Of a DNA stretch of 64,000 nucleotides, positions 1 to 9,993 are shown piece after piece. How positions within the stretch are numbered: the stretch's first letter is position 1; each line of letters opens with the position of its first letter. The notes below the pieces were generated by a model. That model saw only the letters and a list, made by a program, of their open reading frames with translations. It ran no database searches and was not told where the DNA came from. The translations under genes and the position numbers were made by a program. The DNA is from Methylobacterium sp. Leaf465 (GTDB lineage: Bacteria; Pseudomonadota; Alphaproteobacteria; Rhizobiales; Beijerinckiaceae): the NCBI RefSeq assembly GCF_001424705.1, contig NZ_LMRA01000001.1, positions 337,608 to 401,607 of the forward strand, given 5' to 3'.

Positions 1-226
1 CGGCGAAGGCGACGAGGGCATCCAAGCGGGCCGACGCGCGGTCGACGGCCGAGAGCGCGTCGACCAGCCGACCGGCGAACAGGGGCAGGAACACGTCGGC
101 CAGGGTCGATCCGACGATCGCCGCGACGACGCCGCCGAGGAGGCGGAGCCGACTGCGCCACTGGCGGACGAGGAACGCGAGAACGGCACGATAGGCCTCC
201 GCGCCTTTCAGGCGGTCGAGAATCAT
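1..226 (-). CDS. ABC exporter, N-terminal part (partial, runs off the window)
   Basis: Only the first 75 codons are present; the rest lies left of the window. The translation starts MILDRLKGAEAYRAVL and continues into a hydrophobic helix (LLGGVVAAIVGSTLADVFLP) followed by LFAGRLVDALSA. This is the usual first transmembrane helix and following loop of a type-1 ABC exporter permease domain. The ATPase half is not visible, so the substrate cannot be guessed. I took the ATG at 226; an in-frame GTG lies four codons further upstream. It is downstream of cinA on the same strand, separated by about 260 bp that hold no clear gene apart from a 19-codon ORF with a good ribosome binding site (see findings). 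Confidence 0.6.
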   Translation of the reverse strand, partial: MILDRLKGAEAYRAVLAFLVRQWRSRLRLLGGVVAAIVGSTLADVFLPLFAGRLVDALSAVDRASARLDALVAFA

Positions 227-485
227 GGACGCGATCACGGCGCGGAACGCGCGCCGACTCCGTGGACGGCCCGGGCGCCGCAGCGAGTGGCCGAAGAAGG
301 GGGGACGGAACGGCGACGCGCTGGCGCGCTCAGGCGCGCGACGACGTCAGACCGGCAGGCGCACGCGGCGCGGGCGGGCCGGGGCGGCGAACGATATCGA
401 TGTCATGCAGCCTCCCCATGGGTTCGCGGACGAACACGGCGTGGGTGCGCCGTGAGTGGCATCCTGGCAGTCGGGCGTGTCGGTT

Positions 486-989
486 TCAAGACGTCGGTGC
501 GAGGACCGATTCGAGGAGGCCGAGCGCATCGGCCACCGCCTGCCGGCGGATTTCGGTGCGGCCGAGGTCGCCGTAGCGACGCTCCAGGTGGCGCACGGTG
601 TTGCCCCTGGCGGCGAGACCGAAATGCACGAGGCCGACCGGCTTGTCGGCGCTGCCGCCGCCGGGCCCGGCGATACCGGTGATCGCGACAGCGACACTGG
701 AGCGGGCATGGGCCAGGGTCCCATCGGCCATGGCGCGGGCCACCGGCGCACTCACTGCGCCGTGGGCGGCGATGAGGTCGGCGGGTACGCCGATGCTCTC
801 GGATTTCGCGGCGTTCGAGTAGGTGACGAAGCCACGCTCCACCACCGCCGAGGAGCCCGGGATCGCAGTGAGCAGCCCGGCGACGAGGCCGCCGGTGCAG
901 GATTCGGCCGTGGCGACCGTCAGGCCCGCCGCCGCGTAGGCGGCGACAAGCGCCTCCGCCCGGGCCAGCAGGGCGGGATCGTCGATCAC
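486..989 (-). CDS. CinA C-terminal domain protein (NMN amidohydrolase family)
   Basis: A 167-residue stand-alone CinA C-terminal domain. Proteins of this family (PncC) deamidate nicotinamide mononucleotide in pyridine nucleotide recycling. The hallmark segments are visible: [18 protein letters not shown] near the start, then [18 protein letters not shown], and [20 protein letters not shown] in the middle. The full-length CinA molybdopterin-binding-like N-terminus is absent, as is normal for the short form. The start is a GTG (VIDDPALL) whose last two bases overlap the TGA of ispDF, so the two are almost certainly translationally coupled in one minus-strand operon. Confidence 0.88.
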   Translation of the reverse strand: MIDDPALLARAEALVAAYAAAGLTVATAESCTGGLVAGLLTAIPGSSAVVERGFVTYSNAAKSESIGVPADLIAAHGAVSAPVARAMADGTLAHARSSVAVAITGIAGPGGGSADKPVGLVHFGLAARGNTVRHLERRYGDLGRTEIRRQAVADALGLLESVLAPTS

Positions 990-2281
990 GCGCGGCGCTC
1001 GGCCGTCTCGTCGGCGGCGTTGAGCTCGGCCGTCATCTCGGGCAGCCGCACCGTGGCGGCGGCCTGAGCGGCGAGGCCCTCGGCACGGCCGACGAAGCCG
1101 AGCTTCTCGCTGGTGGTCGCCTTGATCGAGACGGAACTCAGCGGCACGCAGGCAATCTCGGCGATGCGGGCGCGGATGGCTTCGCGATGCGCGCCGACGC
1201 GCGGGGCCTCGGCCAGGACGGTGATGTCCAGGTGGTCGATCTTGCCGCCGCGCGCTCGCACCAAGTCCACCGCATGGGCGAGGAAGCGGTCGGACGAGGC
1301 GCCGCGCCACTGCTCGTCGCTCGGCGGGAAATGGGTGCCGATATCGCCGTCCGCGATCGCACCGAGCAGGGCATCGGTGAGGGCGTGGAGGGCGACGTCA
1401 CCGTCCGAGTGGGCGAGGACGCCCCGGTCCGCCGGGATCTTCACGCCACCGAGCCAGACATGGTCGCCCTCCGTGAAGGCGTGGACATCGAAGCCGGTAC
1501 CGAGGCGGGTGACGTAGGTGGTCATGGGATGGGCCTCGCTCAGGGCGGTGGGGTGTTGGCCGGAGAAGCCGCGATCGGCCTCGATCAGGTCGGCCGGCTG
1601 GGTGATCTTGCGGTTGCGCGGGTCGCCCTCGAAGACGACGACGGCTAAGCCGGCCCATTCGGCGAGGGCCCCGTCGTCGGTGAAGGCGTGCAGGTCGGCC
1701 TCGGCCGCGCGGCGATGGGCGTCGCGCAGCGGGCCGTAGGCGAAGGACTGGGGCGTCTGAACCGCGCGCAGGCCCTCGCGCTGCGGCGTCTCGCGGACCC
1801 GGCCGGTGCCGTCGCCGAGGTCCTCCACCACCTTGATCGTGTCGGTGACGGCGATGCCCGGCACGGCGGCGCGATGGTCGCGGCCGGCCACGAGGGCGCG
1901 CTCGATCAGGGCCACATCCACGTGCGGACGCGCGGCGTCGTGAACGAGGACGAGATCCGGTGCGCCGGCGCCGTCCAGGGCCTCAAGTCCGGCGCGGACC
2001 GATTGCTGGCGGGTGGCGCCGCCGGGCACGGGATCGGCGAGCTTGTCCCGGATGGCGGCGTCGAGATCGTCGAGGCAGGCGCGATAGAAGTCCGCGGCGT
2101 CCGGGGCGATCACCGGCTGGATTCGGCCGATGCCCGGATGGGCCGCCAGGGCCGCCAGCGTCCGGGTCAGCACCGCATGGCCGCCGACGCGGCGGTACTG
2201 TTTCGGGGTGTCGCCCCCGATGCGGATGCCGCGGCCGGCGGCGACGACCACCGCTGCCGCATTCCACGCGGTACCGGACAT
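986..2281 (-). CDS. ispDF: Bifunctional IspD/IspF, MEP-pathway isoprenoid synthesis
   Basis: A 431-residue fusion carrying two non-consecutive steps of the methylerythritol phosphate pathway. The N-terminal IspD cytidylyltransferase shows the CTP-binding [16 protein letters not shown] (residues 14-29) and VHDAARPHV (about 113-121). The C-terminal IspF cyclodiphosphate synthase starts near residue 258, with the zinc-binding GFDVHAF (Asp265, His267), then [15 protein letters not shown] and [11 protein letters not shown]. Such fusions are characteristic of alphaproteobacteria. The start [16 protein letters not shown] is preferred over an in-frame upstream start, because the extra 29 residues have no counterpart before the IspD beta-strand. 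It is divergent from dusB across 182 bp and coupled to cinA downstream. Confidence 0.95.
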   Translation of the reverse strand: MSGTAWNAAAVVVAAGRGIRIGGDTPKQYRRVGGHAVLTRTLAALAAHPGIGRIQPVIAPDAADFYRACLDDLDAAIRDKLADPVPGGATRQQSVRAGLEALDGAGAPDLVLVHDAARPHVDVALIERALVAGRDHRAAVPGIAVTDTIKVVEDLGDGTGRVRETPQREGLRAVQTPQSFAYGPLRDAHRRAAEADLHAFTDDGALAEWAGLAVVVFEGDPRNRKITQPADLIEADRGFSGQHPTALSEAHPMTTYVTRLGTGFDVHAFTEGDHVWLGGVKIPADRGVLAHSDGDVALHALTDALLGAIADGDIGTHFPPSDEQWRGASSDRFLAHAVDLVRARGGKIDHLDITVLAEAPRVGAHREAIRARIAEIACVPLSSVSIKATTSEKLGFVGRAEGLAAQAAATVRLPEMTAELNAADETAERRA

Positions 2282-2463
2282 GGGTATGCTCCCGCGCTTC
2301 GGGTGTGTGAAGATTCGCGCACCGACCAGTCCCCACGCGCGCGCGATGCGAATGGCTCGGTGGCCCACCGATGGGCGGTCTGTCGTTTAAGCGCGGGAGA
2401 AGCTGAAATCAAATCCCGGGAATCGCTTGCGCGGCCTGCCGTTTTGTCTATTTGTTGAGCACA

Positions 2464-3516
2464 ATGTGCGCTGATGATTATTTGAGCTTTCTCCGCGGGT
2501 CGGAGACCGAGGGTGGCCTCGCGCCCCCCGGCGGCGAGCGACCCGTTCCGGTCCTCTTGGCGCCGCTGTCCGGTGTCACCGACCTGCATGTCCGACGCAT
2601 CGCGCGACGCCTCGGTGCGAGCGCGGTCGTCTCCGAGATGGTGGCCGCCGCGGAACTCGCCCGCGGCGACCAGGAAGCTCGGCTGCGGGCAGAGGGCAGC
2701 GGCGTCGATCCGCACATCGTGCAGCTCGCGGGTTGCGCCCCGGAGCCGATGGCGGAGGCCGCGCGCATCGCAGAAGCCAACGGGGCGGACGTGATCGACA
2801 TCAACATGGGCTGTCCCGCCAAGGTGGTGACCGGCGTCGCCTCGGGCTCGGCGCTGATGCGCGACATCGAGGGGGCGACCCGCATCCTCGCCGCCGTGCG
2901 GGGGGCCGTGCGGGTCCCCGTCACGGTGAAGATGCGGCTCGGCTGGGACCACGCCAACCTCAATGCCCCCGACCTCGCGCGCCGGGCCGAGAGGCTTGGG
3001 CTGAACGCCGTGACGGTGCACGGCCGGACGCGGCAGCAATTCTACAAGGACCAGGCCGATTGGGTCGCGATCCGCGCCGTGGTCGAGGCGGTGGCCATTC
3101 CGGTCATTGCCAACGGCGACATCGCCACCCTCGCCGAGGCGCGAACCTGCCTCGCGCGCTCCGGCGCCGCCGGCCTGATGGTCGGGCGGGCGGCGGTGGG
3201 ACGGCCCTGGCTCGTCGGCGCCCTCGCCGCCGGCCTCGCGGGCCGGCCCGCGCCCGTCCTTTCGGGAGCCGAGAAGGCCGCCCTGGCGGTGGAGCATTAT
3301 CAAGGCCTCCTCGCCCTCTACGGCCTGCGCATGGGCGTGCGCCACGCCCGCAAGCACCTGGCAGCCTATGCGGAGGCCGGCGGCGGCCTCTCGGCCGAGG
3401 ACCGGATGCGCCTTCTCACCACCACGGACCCGGCGGTCGCCACCACCCTCCTGGGCCGGGCCTTCGGCGCGGATTGCGGCGGGATACTGCCGCACGCTAT
3501 CGGGGAGGCCGCATGA
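2464..3516 (+). CDS. dusB: tRNA-dihydrouridine synthase
   Basis: FMN-dependent reduction of uridine to dihydrouridine in tRNA. The TIM-barrel signature is clear: [11 protein letters not shown] at the first strand, catalytic Cys117 in DINMGCPAK, then [19 protein letters not shown] and the phosphate-binding VIANGDI and [16 protein letters not shown]. Length is about 350 residues, normal for the family. An ATG at 2464 was chosen; a TTG four codons upstream (2452) is also in frame. The stop overlaps the ATG of ntrB (ATGA). This dusB-ntrB-ntrC order is the classical nitrogen-regulation operon of alphaproteobacteria. Confidence 0.93.
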   Translation: MCADDYLSFLRGSETEGGLAPPGGERPVPVLLAPLSGVTDLHVRRIARRLGASAVVSEMVAAAELARGDQEARLRAEGSGVDPHIVQLAGCAPEPMAEAARIAEANGADVIDINMGCPAKVVTGVASGSALMRDIEGATRILAAVRGAVRVPVTVKMRLGWDHANLNAPDLARRAERLGLNAVTVHGRTRQQFYKDQADWVAIRAVVEAVAIPVIANGDIATLAEARTCLARSGAAGLMVGRAAVGRPWLVGALAAGLAGRPAPVLSGAEKAALAVEHYQGLLALYGLRMGVRHARKHLAAYAEAGGGLSAEDRMRLLTTTDPAVATTLLGRAFGADCGGILPHAIGEAA

Positions 3517-4667
3517 GCTCGGACAAGCCGATCTCGGGGCGCGGCGGTGCCATGCGACCCGACGCCATCCCCACCAACGAGGCGGTGATCAACGCCCTGC
3601 CGCTGCCGGTCCTGACGGTCGGGGCGGACGACCACATCCTCCACGTCAATCATGCCGGCGAGACCTTCTTCGATCATTCCGCCCGGCTGATGCAGCGGCG
3701 GCGCCTCTCGGACATCATCCCCTTCGCCTCGCCGATCATCGCCCTGGTGGCGGAGGTGCGGCGGCGCCGGGCCAGCGTCAGCGAGTACGGGGTGGAGTTG
3801 GTGCAGCCGCGCTCGGGCCTCGAGCGCAGCGTCGACGTCTTCGCGACGCCCCTGGGCGACGACGAAGAAGCCGTGGTCCTCATGCTCCAGGAACGCACCA
3901 TCGCCGACAAGATGAACCGCCAGCTCACCCATCGGGGCGCGGCACGTTCCATGGTGGCGCTCGGCGCCATGCTGGCCCACGAGATCAAGAACCCGCTCGC
4001 GGGCATCCGCGGGGCGGCCCAGCTCCTCGAGCAGTCGGGCAACGAGGACGATCGTCTCCTGACCCGCCTGATCTGCGACGAATCCGACCGGATCGTACGC
4101 ATCGTCGAGCGCATGGAGCTGTTCGGGGACGAGCGCCCGGTGGAGCGCGGCTCGGTCAACGTGCACGGCGTGCTCGACCAGGTGAAGCGCTCGGCACAGT
4201 CGGGCTTCGCCCGCCATATCCGCTTCGTCGAAACCTACGATCCCTCCCTGCCGCCGGTGCTGGGCAACCGAGACCAGCTCGTGCAGGTGATCCTGAACCT
4301 CGTGAAGAACGCCGCCGAGGCCATCGGCGCCGACGCGGTCGACGGCGAGATCACCCTGTCGACGGCCTTCCGCACCGGCCTGCGCCTGCAGGTGCCGGGG
4401 TCGCGCGAGCGCGTCAGCCTGCCGATCGAGGTCGCTGTGCGGGACAACGGTCCCGGCGTCTCGGCGGACCTGCTGCCCGACCTGTTCGATCCCTTCGTCA
4501 CGACGAAGGCGCAAGGCTCCGGCCTCGGACTTGCATTAGTCGCCAAGATCATCGGCGACCATGGCGGGATCGTCGAGTGCGATCCGGTCCCCCGCCGAAC
4601 CACGTTCCGCCTTCTTCTCCCCATGTCGAGCGCCCGCGACGGGCGCGAATCGTCCGCGGAGCTGTAG
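3513..4667 (+). CDS. ntrB: Nitrogen regulation sensor histidine kinase NtrB
   Basis: A 384-residue cytoplasmic two-component kinase/phosphatase that phosphorylates NtrC when nitrogen is limiting, normally under PII control. It has an N-terminal PAS domain ([20 protein letters not shown]), then the HisKA H-box [20 protein letters not shown] with His156 as phospho-acceptor. The C-terminal ATPase domain shows the N-box [11 protein letters not shown]1 box DNGPGVS and G2 box GSGLGLALV. No membrane segments were seen, as expected. The ATG overlaps the dusB stop by 4 bp, and ntrC begins 9 bp after its own stop, so the three form one operon. Confidence 0.95.
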   Translation: MSSDKPISGRGGAMRPDAIPTNEAVINALPLPVLTVGADDHILHVNHAGETFFDHSARLMQRRRLSDIIPFASPIIALVAEVRRRRASVSEYGVELVQPRSGLERSVDVFATPLGDDEEAVVLMLQERTIADKMNRQLTHRGAARSMVALGAMLAHEIKNPLAGIRGAAQLLEQSGNEDDRLLTRLICDESDRIVRIVERMELFGDERPVERGSVNVHGVLDQVKRSAQSGFARHIRFVETYDPSLPPVLGNRDQLVQVILNLVKNAAEAIGADAVDGEITLSTAFRTGLRLQVPGSRERVSLPIEVAVRDNGPGVSADLLPDLFDPFVTTKAQGSGLGLALVAKIIGDHGGIVECDPVPRRTTFRLLLPMSSARDGRESSAEL

Positions 4668-4676
4668 AGTCGCGTC

Positions 4677-6136
<1,460 letters not shown>

Positions 6137-6140
<4 letters not shown>

Positions 6141-6745
6141 CCCGCCCGGGCGACGCCGCGGGGCGCGCACCCGGCCTGTTCCACTTCAGCGAGGATCCGG
6201 CGATCCGGCTCTTCGTGCCGCGTCCCGTTCGGGTCCCCATCGATCGCGGTCCGGACCGGGCCTGGCTGAACGGCCCCCTGGTCTGGGCGATCGACGCCGC
6301 CCACAGCCTGCTCTACCTCTTCCCCCGCGACTGTCCCCGGATCGTGATCTGGCCGACCGCCGAGACCTCGCCGGAGGACCGGCGGACCTGGTTCGGGGAC
6401 GTCGCGGGCCGCGCCGTCGCCTATGTGGAGGAAGCCTGGATGGACCGGATCCGATCCGGGACGCTCCACCGCTACGCGATGCCATCCGAAGCGTTCGAGC
6501 CTGCCGGAGATCCCGGCACCTGGGTCTCGCGGCGCGCTGTCATTCCGGACAGCCGTGACAGCCTCCCCGATCTGCCGGCTGCAATGGCTTGGGCGGGTTT
6601 GGAGCTTCGCATGCTGCCCCGTCTCACCCCGCTCGCGCCGATCTGGCGATCGAGCCTGCACGCCAGCGGCATTCGCCTCCGGAACGCACAGGATTGGGTA
6701 CCCCCCGAGGGCGGACCGCCTCGGCCGATCGCCCATTGGCCCTGA
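6137..6745 (+). CDS. DUF6886-like protein of unknown function
   Basis: A 202-residue soluble protein that begins with a GTG overlapping the ntrC stop (GTGA), so it is probably co-transcribed with ntrB-ntrC. The N-terminal part contains [18 protein letters not shown] and [11 protein letters not shown] followed by [16 protein letters not shown] associate this pattern with the DUF6886 family from memory, not from a search. No catalytic motif, signal peptide or membrane segment is evident. Its coupling to ntrC is positional only, and a role in nitrogen control should not be assumed. It converges on the minus-strand transporter gene, with a strong hairpin between them. Confidence 0.75.
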
Positions 6746-6763
6746 CGATCCCGGCCCAGCGAA

Positions 6764-6789
6764 ACGCGGACGGGTTGCCCCGTCCGCGT
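6764..6789. terminator. Bidirectional hairpin between convergent genes
   Basis: Perfect 11-bp inverted repeat (ACGCGGACGGG / CCCGTCCGCGT) with a TTGC loop, placed between the ends of the ntrC-linked gene and the minus-strand transporter. It has no strong T-run on either side, so termination efficiency is uncertain. Confidence 0.6.
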
Positions 6790-6817
6790 CGCCGCCGCGC
6801 TCTCGCTGTGTCGCCTA

Positions 6818-8092
6818 TCAGGCCATGGCGGGCTTGCCCACGAGCACCGGTTCGACGCTTCCGTCGAGCCAGCGCCGACGCATCGGCTTCAGCACGAAGT
6901 AGGCGAGGATCGCGGTCAGCACGTCGAGGGTGATGATGATCGCGAAGACCGGCAGCCACGATCCCTGCACGGCGTAGATCCAAGCCGCGATCGGGCCGCC
7001 GAAGAGCGAGCCGATGCCCTGGGCCATGTAGAGGAAGCCGTAATTCGTCGTGGCATGCTTGGTGCCGAACGTGTCGGTGAGGATCGAGGGGAACAGCGAG
7101 AAGATCTCGCCCCAGGCGAAAAACACCACGCCGGAGAGCAGCGCGAAGGCGTAGGCGTTCTCGCGGAACACCAGGAGCAGGGCGATCGCCACCGCTTCGG
7201 CCGCGAAGGCGATGCCCATGGTGTTCTCGCGACCGATCTTGTCGGAGACCCAGCCGAAGAACGGGCGGGTCAGGCCGTTGGTGATGCGGTCGAAGGTCAG
7301 CGCGAAGGGCAGGGCAACGAAGCCGAAGATGATCGCATCGGCGACACCGAAGTCGCGGGCGAAGGAGGCGAAGTTGGCCACCACCATCAGGCCGCCGGTC
7401 GACATCATCGTCATCATCACGAACATCAGCCAGAACAGCGGCGTCCGCAGCATCACCCGCGGGGGGGTGTCGTGGACGCAGGTCGACAGGTTGACGGCCG
7501 GGGGCGGCAGAACCTCACCGGCGCGCGGTGCGCGCAGACCGAGGGCCGCGAGCGCTCCGATCGCTCCGAGCACGATGCCGAACACCGTGAGCGTGTGACG
7601 GTAGCCCGATGCGGTGAGCATGTCGCTGATCGGGAAGGTGCTCAGCATGGCGCCCATGCCGTAACCGGCCGCGACCACGCCGACGGCGAAGCCGCGCCGG
7701 TCGGGAAACCACTTCACCATCAGGCCGACGATGCCGACATAGACGATGCCGGTGCCGAGGCCGCAGAACAGCCCATAGGTGGCGTAGACACCCAGCAGGG
7801 TGTCGACCCGGGCAGCCAGGACCCAGCCGAGGCCGGACAGGGCGGCCCCCAGCGCGATCATCAGCTTGGGGCTGAACCGATCGATTAGGTAGCCCTGTAC
7901 CGGCGAGAAGAAGGTCTGCAGCACGATCAGGATCGTGAAGGTCCACTGGATCTGCGGCAGCGTCGAGCCGGTCGTCGCGATCAGCGGTTTGGTGAAGAGC
8001 GTCCAGACGTATTGCGGACTGGAGATCGCCATCATGGCGATCAGCCCGAGGCCGAGTTGCAGCCAGCGTTGGCGGGAAAGGGTCGTATCCAT
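6818..8092 (-). CDS. OxlT-like MFS transporter (oxalate/formate antiporter family)
   Basis: A 424-residue 12-helix major facilitator protein that resembles oxalate:formate antiporters throughout. Examples are YVWTLFTKPL in helix 1, GLGTGIVYVG in helix 4, DRITNGLTRPFFGWVSDKIG in the central region and GTKHATTNYGFLYMAQGI in helix 11. In Oxalobacter OxlT the two substrate-binding cations are Arg272 and Lys355. Here Arg269 (in DRITNG) is kept, but the lysine position appears to be Gln358 (in YMAQG), so oxalate specificity is uncertain. The start MDTTLSRQRW follows an AAGGAG ribosome binding site. It lies 99 bp downstream of the GGT-like gene on the same strand, which suggests a shared transport-and-hydrolysis function. 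Confidence 0.85.
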   Translation of the reverse strand: MDTTLSRQRWLQLGLGLIAMMAISSPQYVWTLFTKPLIATTGSTLPQIQWTFTILIVLQTFFSPVQGYLIDRFSPKLMIALGAALSGLGWVLAARVDTLLGVYATYGLFCGLGTGIVYVGIVGLMVKWFPDRRGFAVGVVAAGYGMGAMLSTFPISDMLTASGYRHTLTVFGIVLGAIGALAALGLRAPRAGEVLPPPAVNLSTCVHDTPPRVMLRTPLFWLMFVMMTMMSTGGLMVVANFASFARDFGVADAIIFGFVALPFALTFDRITNGLTRPFFGWVSDKIGRENTMGIAFAAEAVAIALLLVFRENAYAFALLSGVVFFAWGEIFSLFPSILTDTFGTKHATTNYGFLYMAQGIGSLFGGPIAAWIYAVQGSWLPVFAIIITLDVLTAILAYFVLKPMRRRWLDGSVEPVLVGKPAMA

Positions 8093-8191
8093 TATTCGCT
8101 CCTTGCGATGGACCGGCCTTCGCAAGGATGGTGCCAAGTCGTTGCTCTATCTCGTCTTATGACGCAACCCAGCCGCGAAGATCAGGGGAAG

Positions 8192-9790
8192 TTACAGCCC
8201 CTCCGAACCACCGTCGGATCTCGGATCGTGGACCGCGGCGATCGCGCCGTTGCTTGCGTGACGCACGAGCATGCCGGCATGGCCGAGGGAGTCGATGTAG
8301 GCGCCGCCGAGTTCCTCGATCTCGTGTCCGAGCTTGCGCAGCGCGGCGATGCAGGCCGGGTCGAAGCGGTCCTCCACCTTCACGGTGAGGGATTCGGCCC
8401 CCCAGGTCCGGCCGTAGAGAAGGCGCGGCGCGTCGACAGCGGCCGCCGGGTCCATCCCGTAATCGGCGTAGCGCGCGAAGATCTGCGACTGGAACTGCGG
8501 CTGCCCGTCGCCGCCCATGCTGCCGTAGGACATCACGCGGCCGTCGTCGAAGCAGGCGAGGGCCGGAATCAGGGTGTGGAACGGGCGACGGCCAGGCTCC
8601 AGCGGGTTCACCGCCGTGGCGTCGAGGGAGAACGAGGTCCCCCGGTTCTGCCAGTGGATGCCGGTCTTCGGCAACACGATGCCGGAGCCGTATTCCCAGT
8701 AGATCGACTGGATGTAGGACACTGCCAGACCGTCGCGGTCGATGGCGCCCATCCAGACGGTGTCGCCCTCGCCGAGGTTGCGCAGGGGCACGCTCGCGGC
8801 CCGGCGCATGTCGATCTGTGCCGCCTCGCGGTCCATGCGCTCCGGCGTCAGGAAGCTGGCGGGGTCGACGGCCAGCCGATCGTAGTCGGTCACGATCCGG
8901 TCGCGGATCGCGAAGGCGCGCTTCGTGGCCTCGATCAGCCCATGGTAATGCGCGGTGGTCTCGGGCCGGTCGATCCGAAGGCGGTCGAAGATGCCGAGGA
9001 TCAACAGCGCGGCGATGCCCTGGGTGGGCGGCGGGAAGTTGTAGAGCATGGCATCCCGGCGGCGGATCGCGAGCGGCGCGCGTTCGCGGGGCGCATAGGC
9101 TTCGAGGTCGGCCCGGGTGACAGGCGTTTCGAGGCGGTCGAGGTCGGCGGCGATCTCGCGCCCGAGGTCACCCTTGTAGAAGTCGTCGAGACCCGCATGG
9201 GCCAGTTGCTCCAGGGTGCCGGCGAGCGCCGGCAGCTTGCGGAGGGCGCCGGCCGCGAACGGCTTGCCGCCGTCGAGGAAGGTCTCCGCGAAGTGCGGCT
9301 GGTCGTGGAGCGTGTCGAGCTCCTTCGGGACGTAGCGCGCCTCCGAGGGCGAGACCGCGACGCCGTCCCGGGCATGGCGGATCGCGTCGGCGAGCAGGGT
9401 GGAGAGGGGTAAGCGGCCACCCAGCGCCTTCGACAGGTCGAGGGCGAGGCGCCAGCCGCCGATGGCGCCCGCCACGGTGAGCGCCGCATCCGGGCCCCGG
9501 GACGGGAGGACCTCGTAGCCCTTCTCCCGGTAGCGCCGGATCGTGGCGTTCTGGCCGGCCGGGCCGCAAGCCTCGATACCGCGCACCCGCCCGCCGCGTT
9601 CGCGTACCAGCCAGAAGCCGTCGCCGCCGATCCCATTCATGTGCGGGTAGACCACCGCGATGGCGGCGGCCATGGCCGTCATCGCCTCGATCGCGTTGCC
9701 CCCCTGCGCCAGGACGTGCTGCCCGGCCTGGGCGGCGAGGCGGTGGGGCGCCGCGACCGCGGCCGAAGCGAAGACGGGGGTGTTGGACAT
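8192..9790 (-). CDS. Gamma-glutamyltransferase-family Ntn hydrolase
   Basis: A 532-residue protein of the GGT family, which self-cleaves to expose an N-terminal threonine nucleophile. The large-subunit start is typical (AAQAGQHVLAQGGNAIEAMTA, then HMNGIGGDGFWLV). The likely nucleophile is Thr344 in EGDTVWMGAIDRDG, followed by SYIQSIYWEYGSG and YGSMGGDGQPQ. No secretion signal is obvious, so it is probably cytoplasmic. True glutathione-type GGTs have a TTH-type context, whereas this DTVW context is closer to the branch that includes oxamate amidohydrolase HpxW. With an OxlT-like transporter immediately downstream, a small amide of a dicarboxylic acid is a reasonable substrate guess, but that is inference. 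Confidence 0.85.
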   Translation of the reverse strand: MSNTPVFASAAVAAPHRLAAQAGQHVLAQGGNAIEAMTAMAAAIAVVYPHMNGIGGDGFWLVRERGGRVRGIEACGPAGQNATIRRYREKGYEVLPSRGPDAALTVAGAIGGWRLALDLSKALGGRLPLSTLLADAIRHARDGVAVSPSEARYVPKELDTLHDQPHFAETFLDGGKPFAAGALRKLPALAGTLEQLAHAGLDDFYKGDLGREIAADLDRLETPVTRADLEAYAPRERAPLAIRRRDAMLYNFPPPTQGIAALLILGIFDRLRIDRPETTAHYHGLIEATKRAFAIRDRIVTDYDRLAVDPASFLTPERMDREAAQIDMRRAASVPLRNLGEGDTVWMGAIDRDGLAVSYIQSIYWEYGSGIVLPKTGIHWQNRGTSFSLDATAVNPLEPGRRPFHTLIPALACFDDGRVMSYGSMGGDGQPQFQSQIFARYADYGMDPAAAVDAPRLLYGRTWGAESLTVKVEDRFDPACIAALRKLGHEIEELGGAYIDSLGHAGMLVRHASNGAIAAVHDPRSDGGSEGL

Positions 9791-9993
9791 GGTGATCTCT
9801 GCGTGAGGATGCGCTGAAGGATAATGTATTTACACGGGGCGTCGATCGTTGTCGGGCTGGTCTGGGCGCCGGGCCCACCGGCGCAGACGGCGGCTTCGGG
9901 CCCAAGCGGCGCCTCGCCTTTTAGAAGATTCCGACCCTCCTCCGTGCCCAATTCGTATTAATTTCGCCACACTGTTGTGGCGACGCATCAGCA

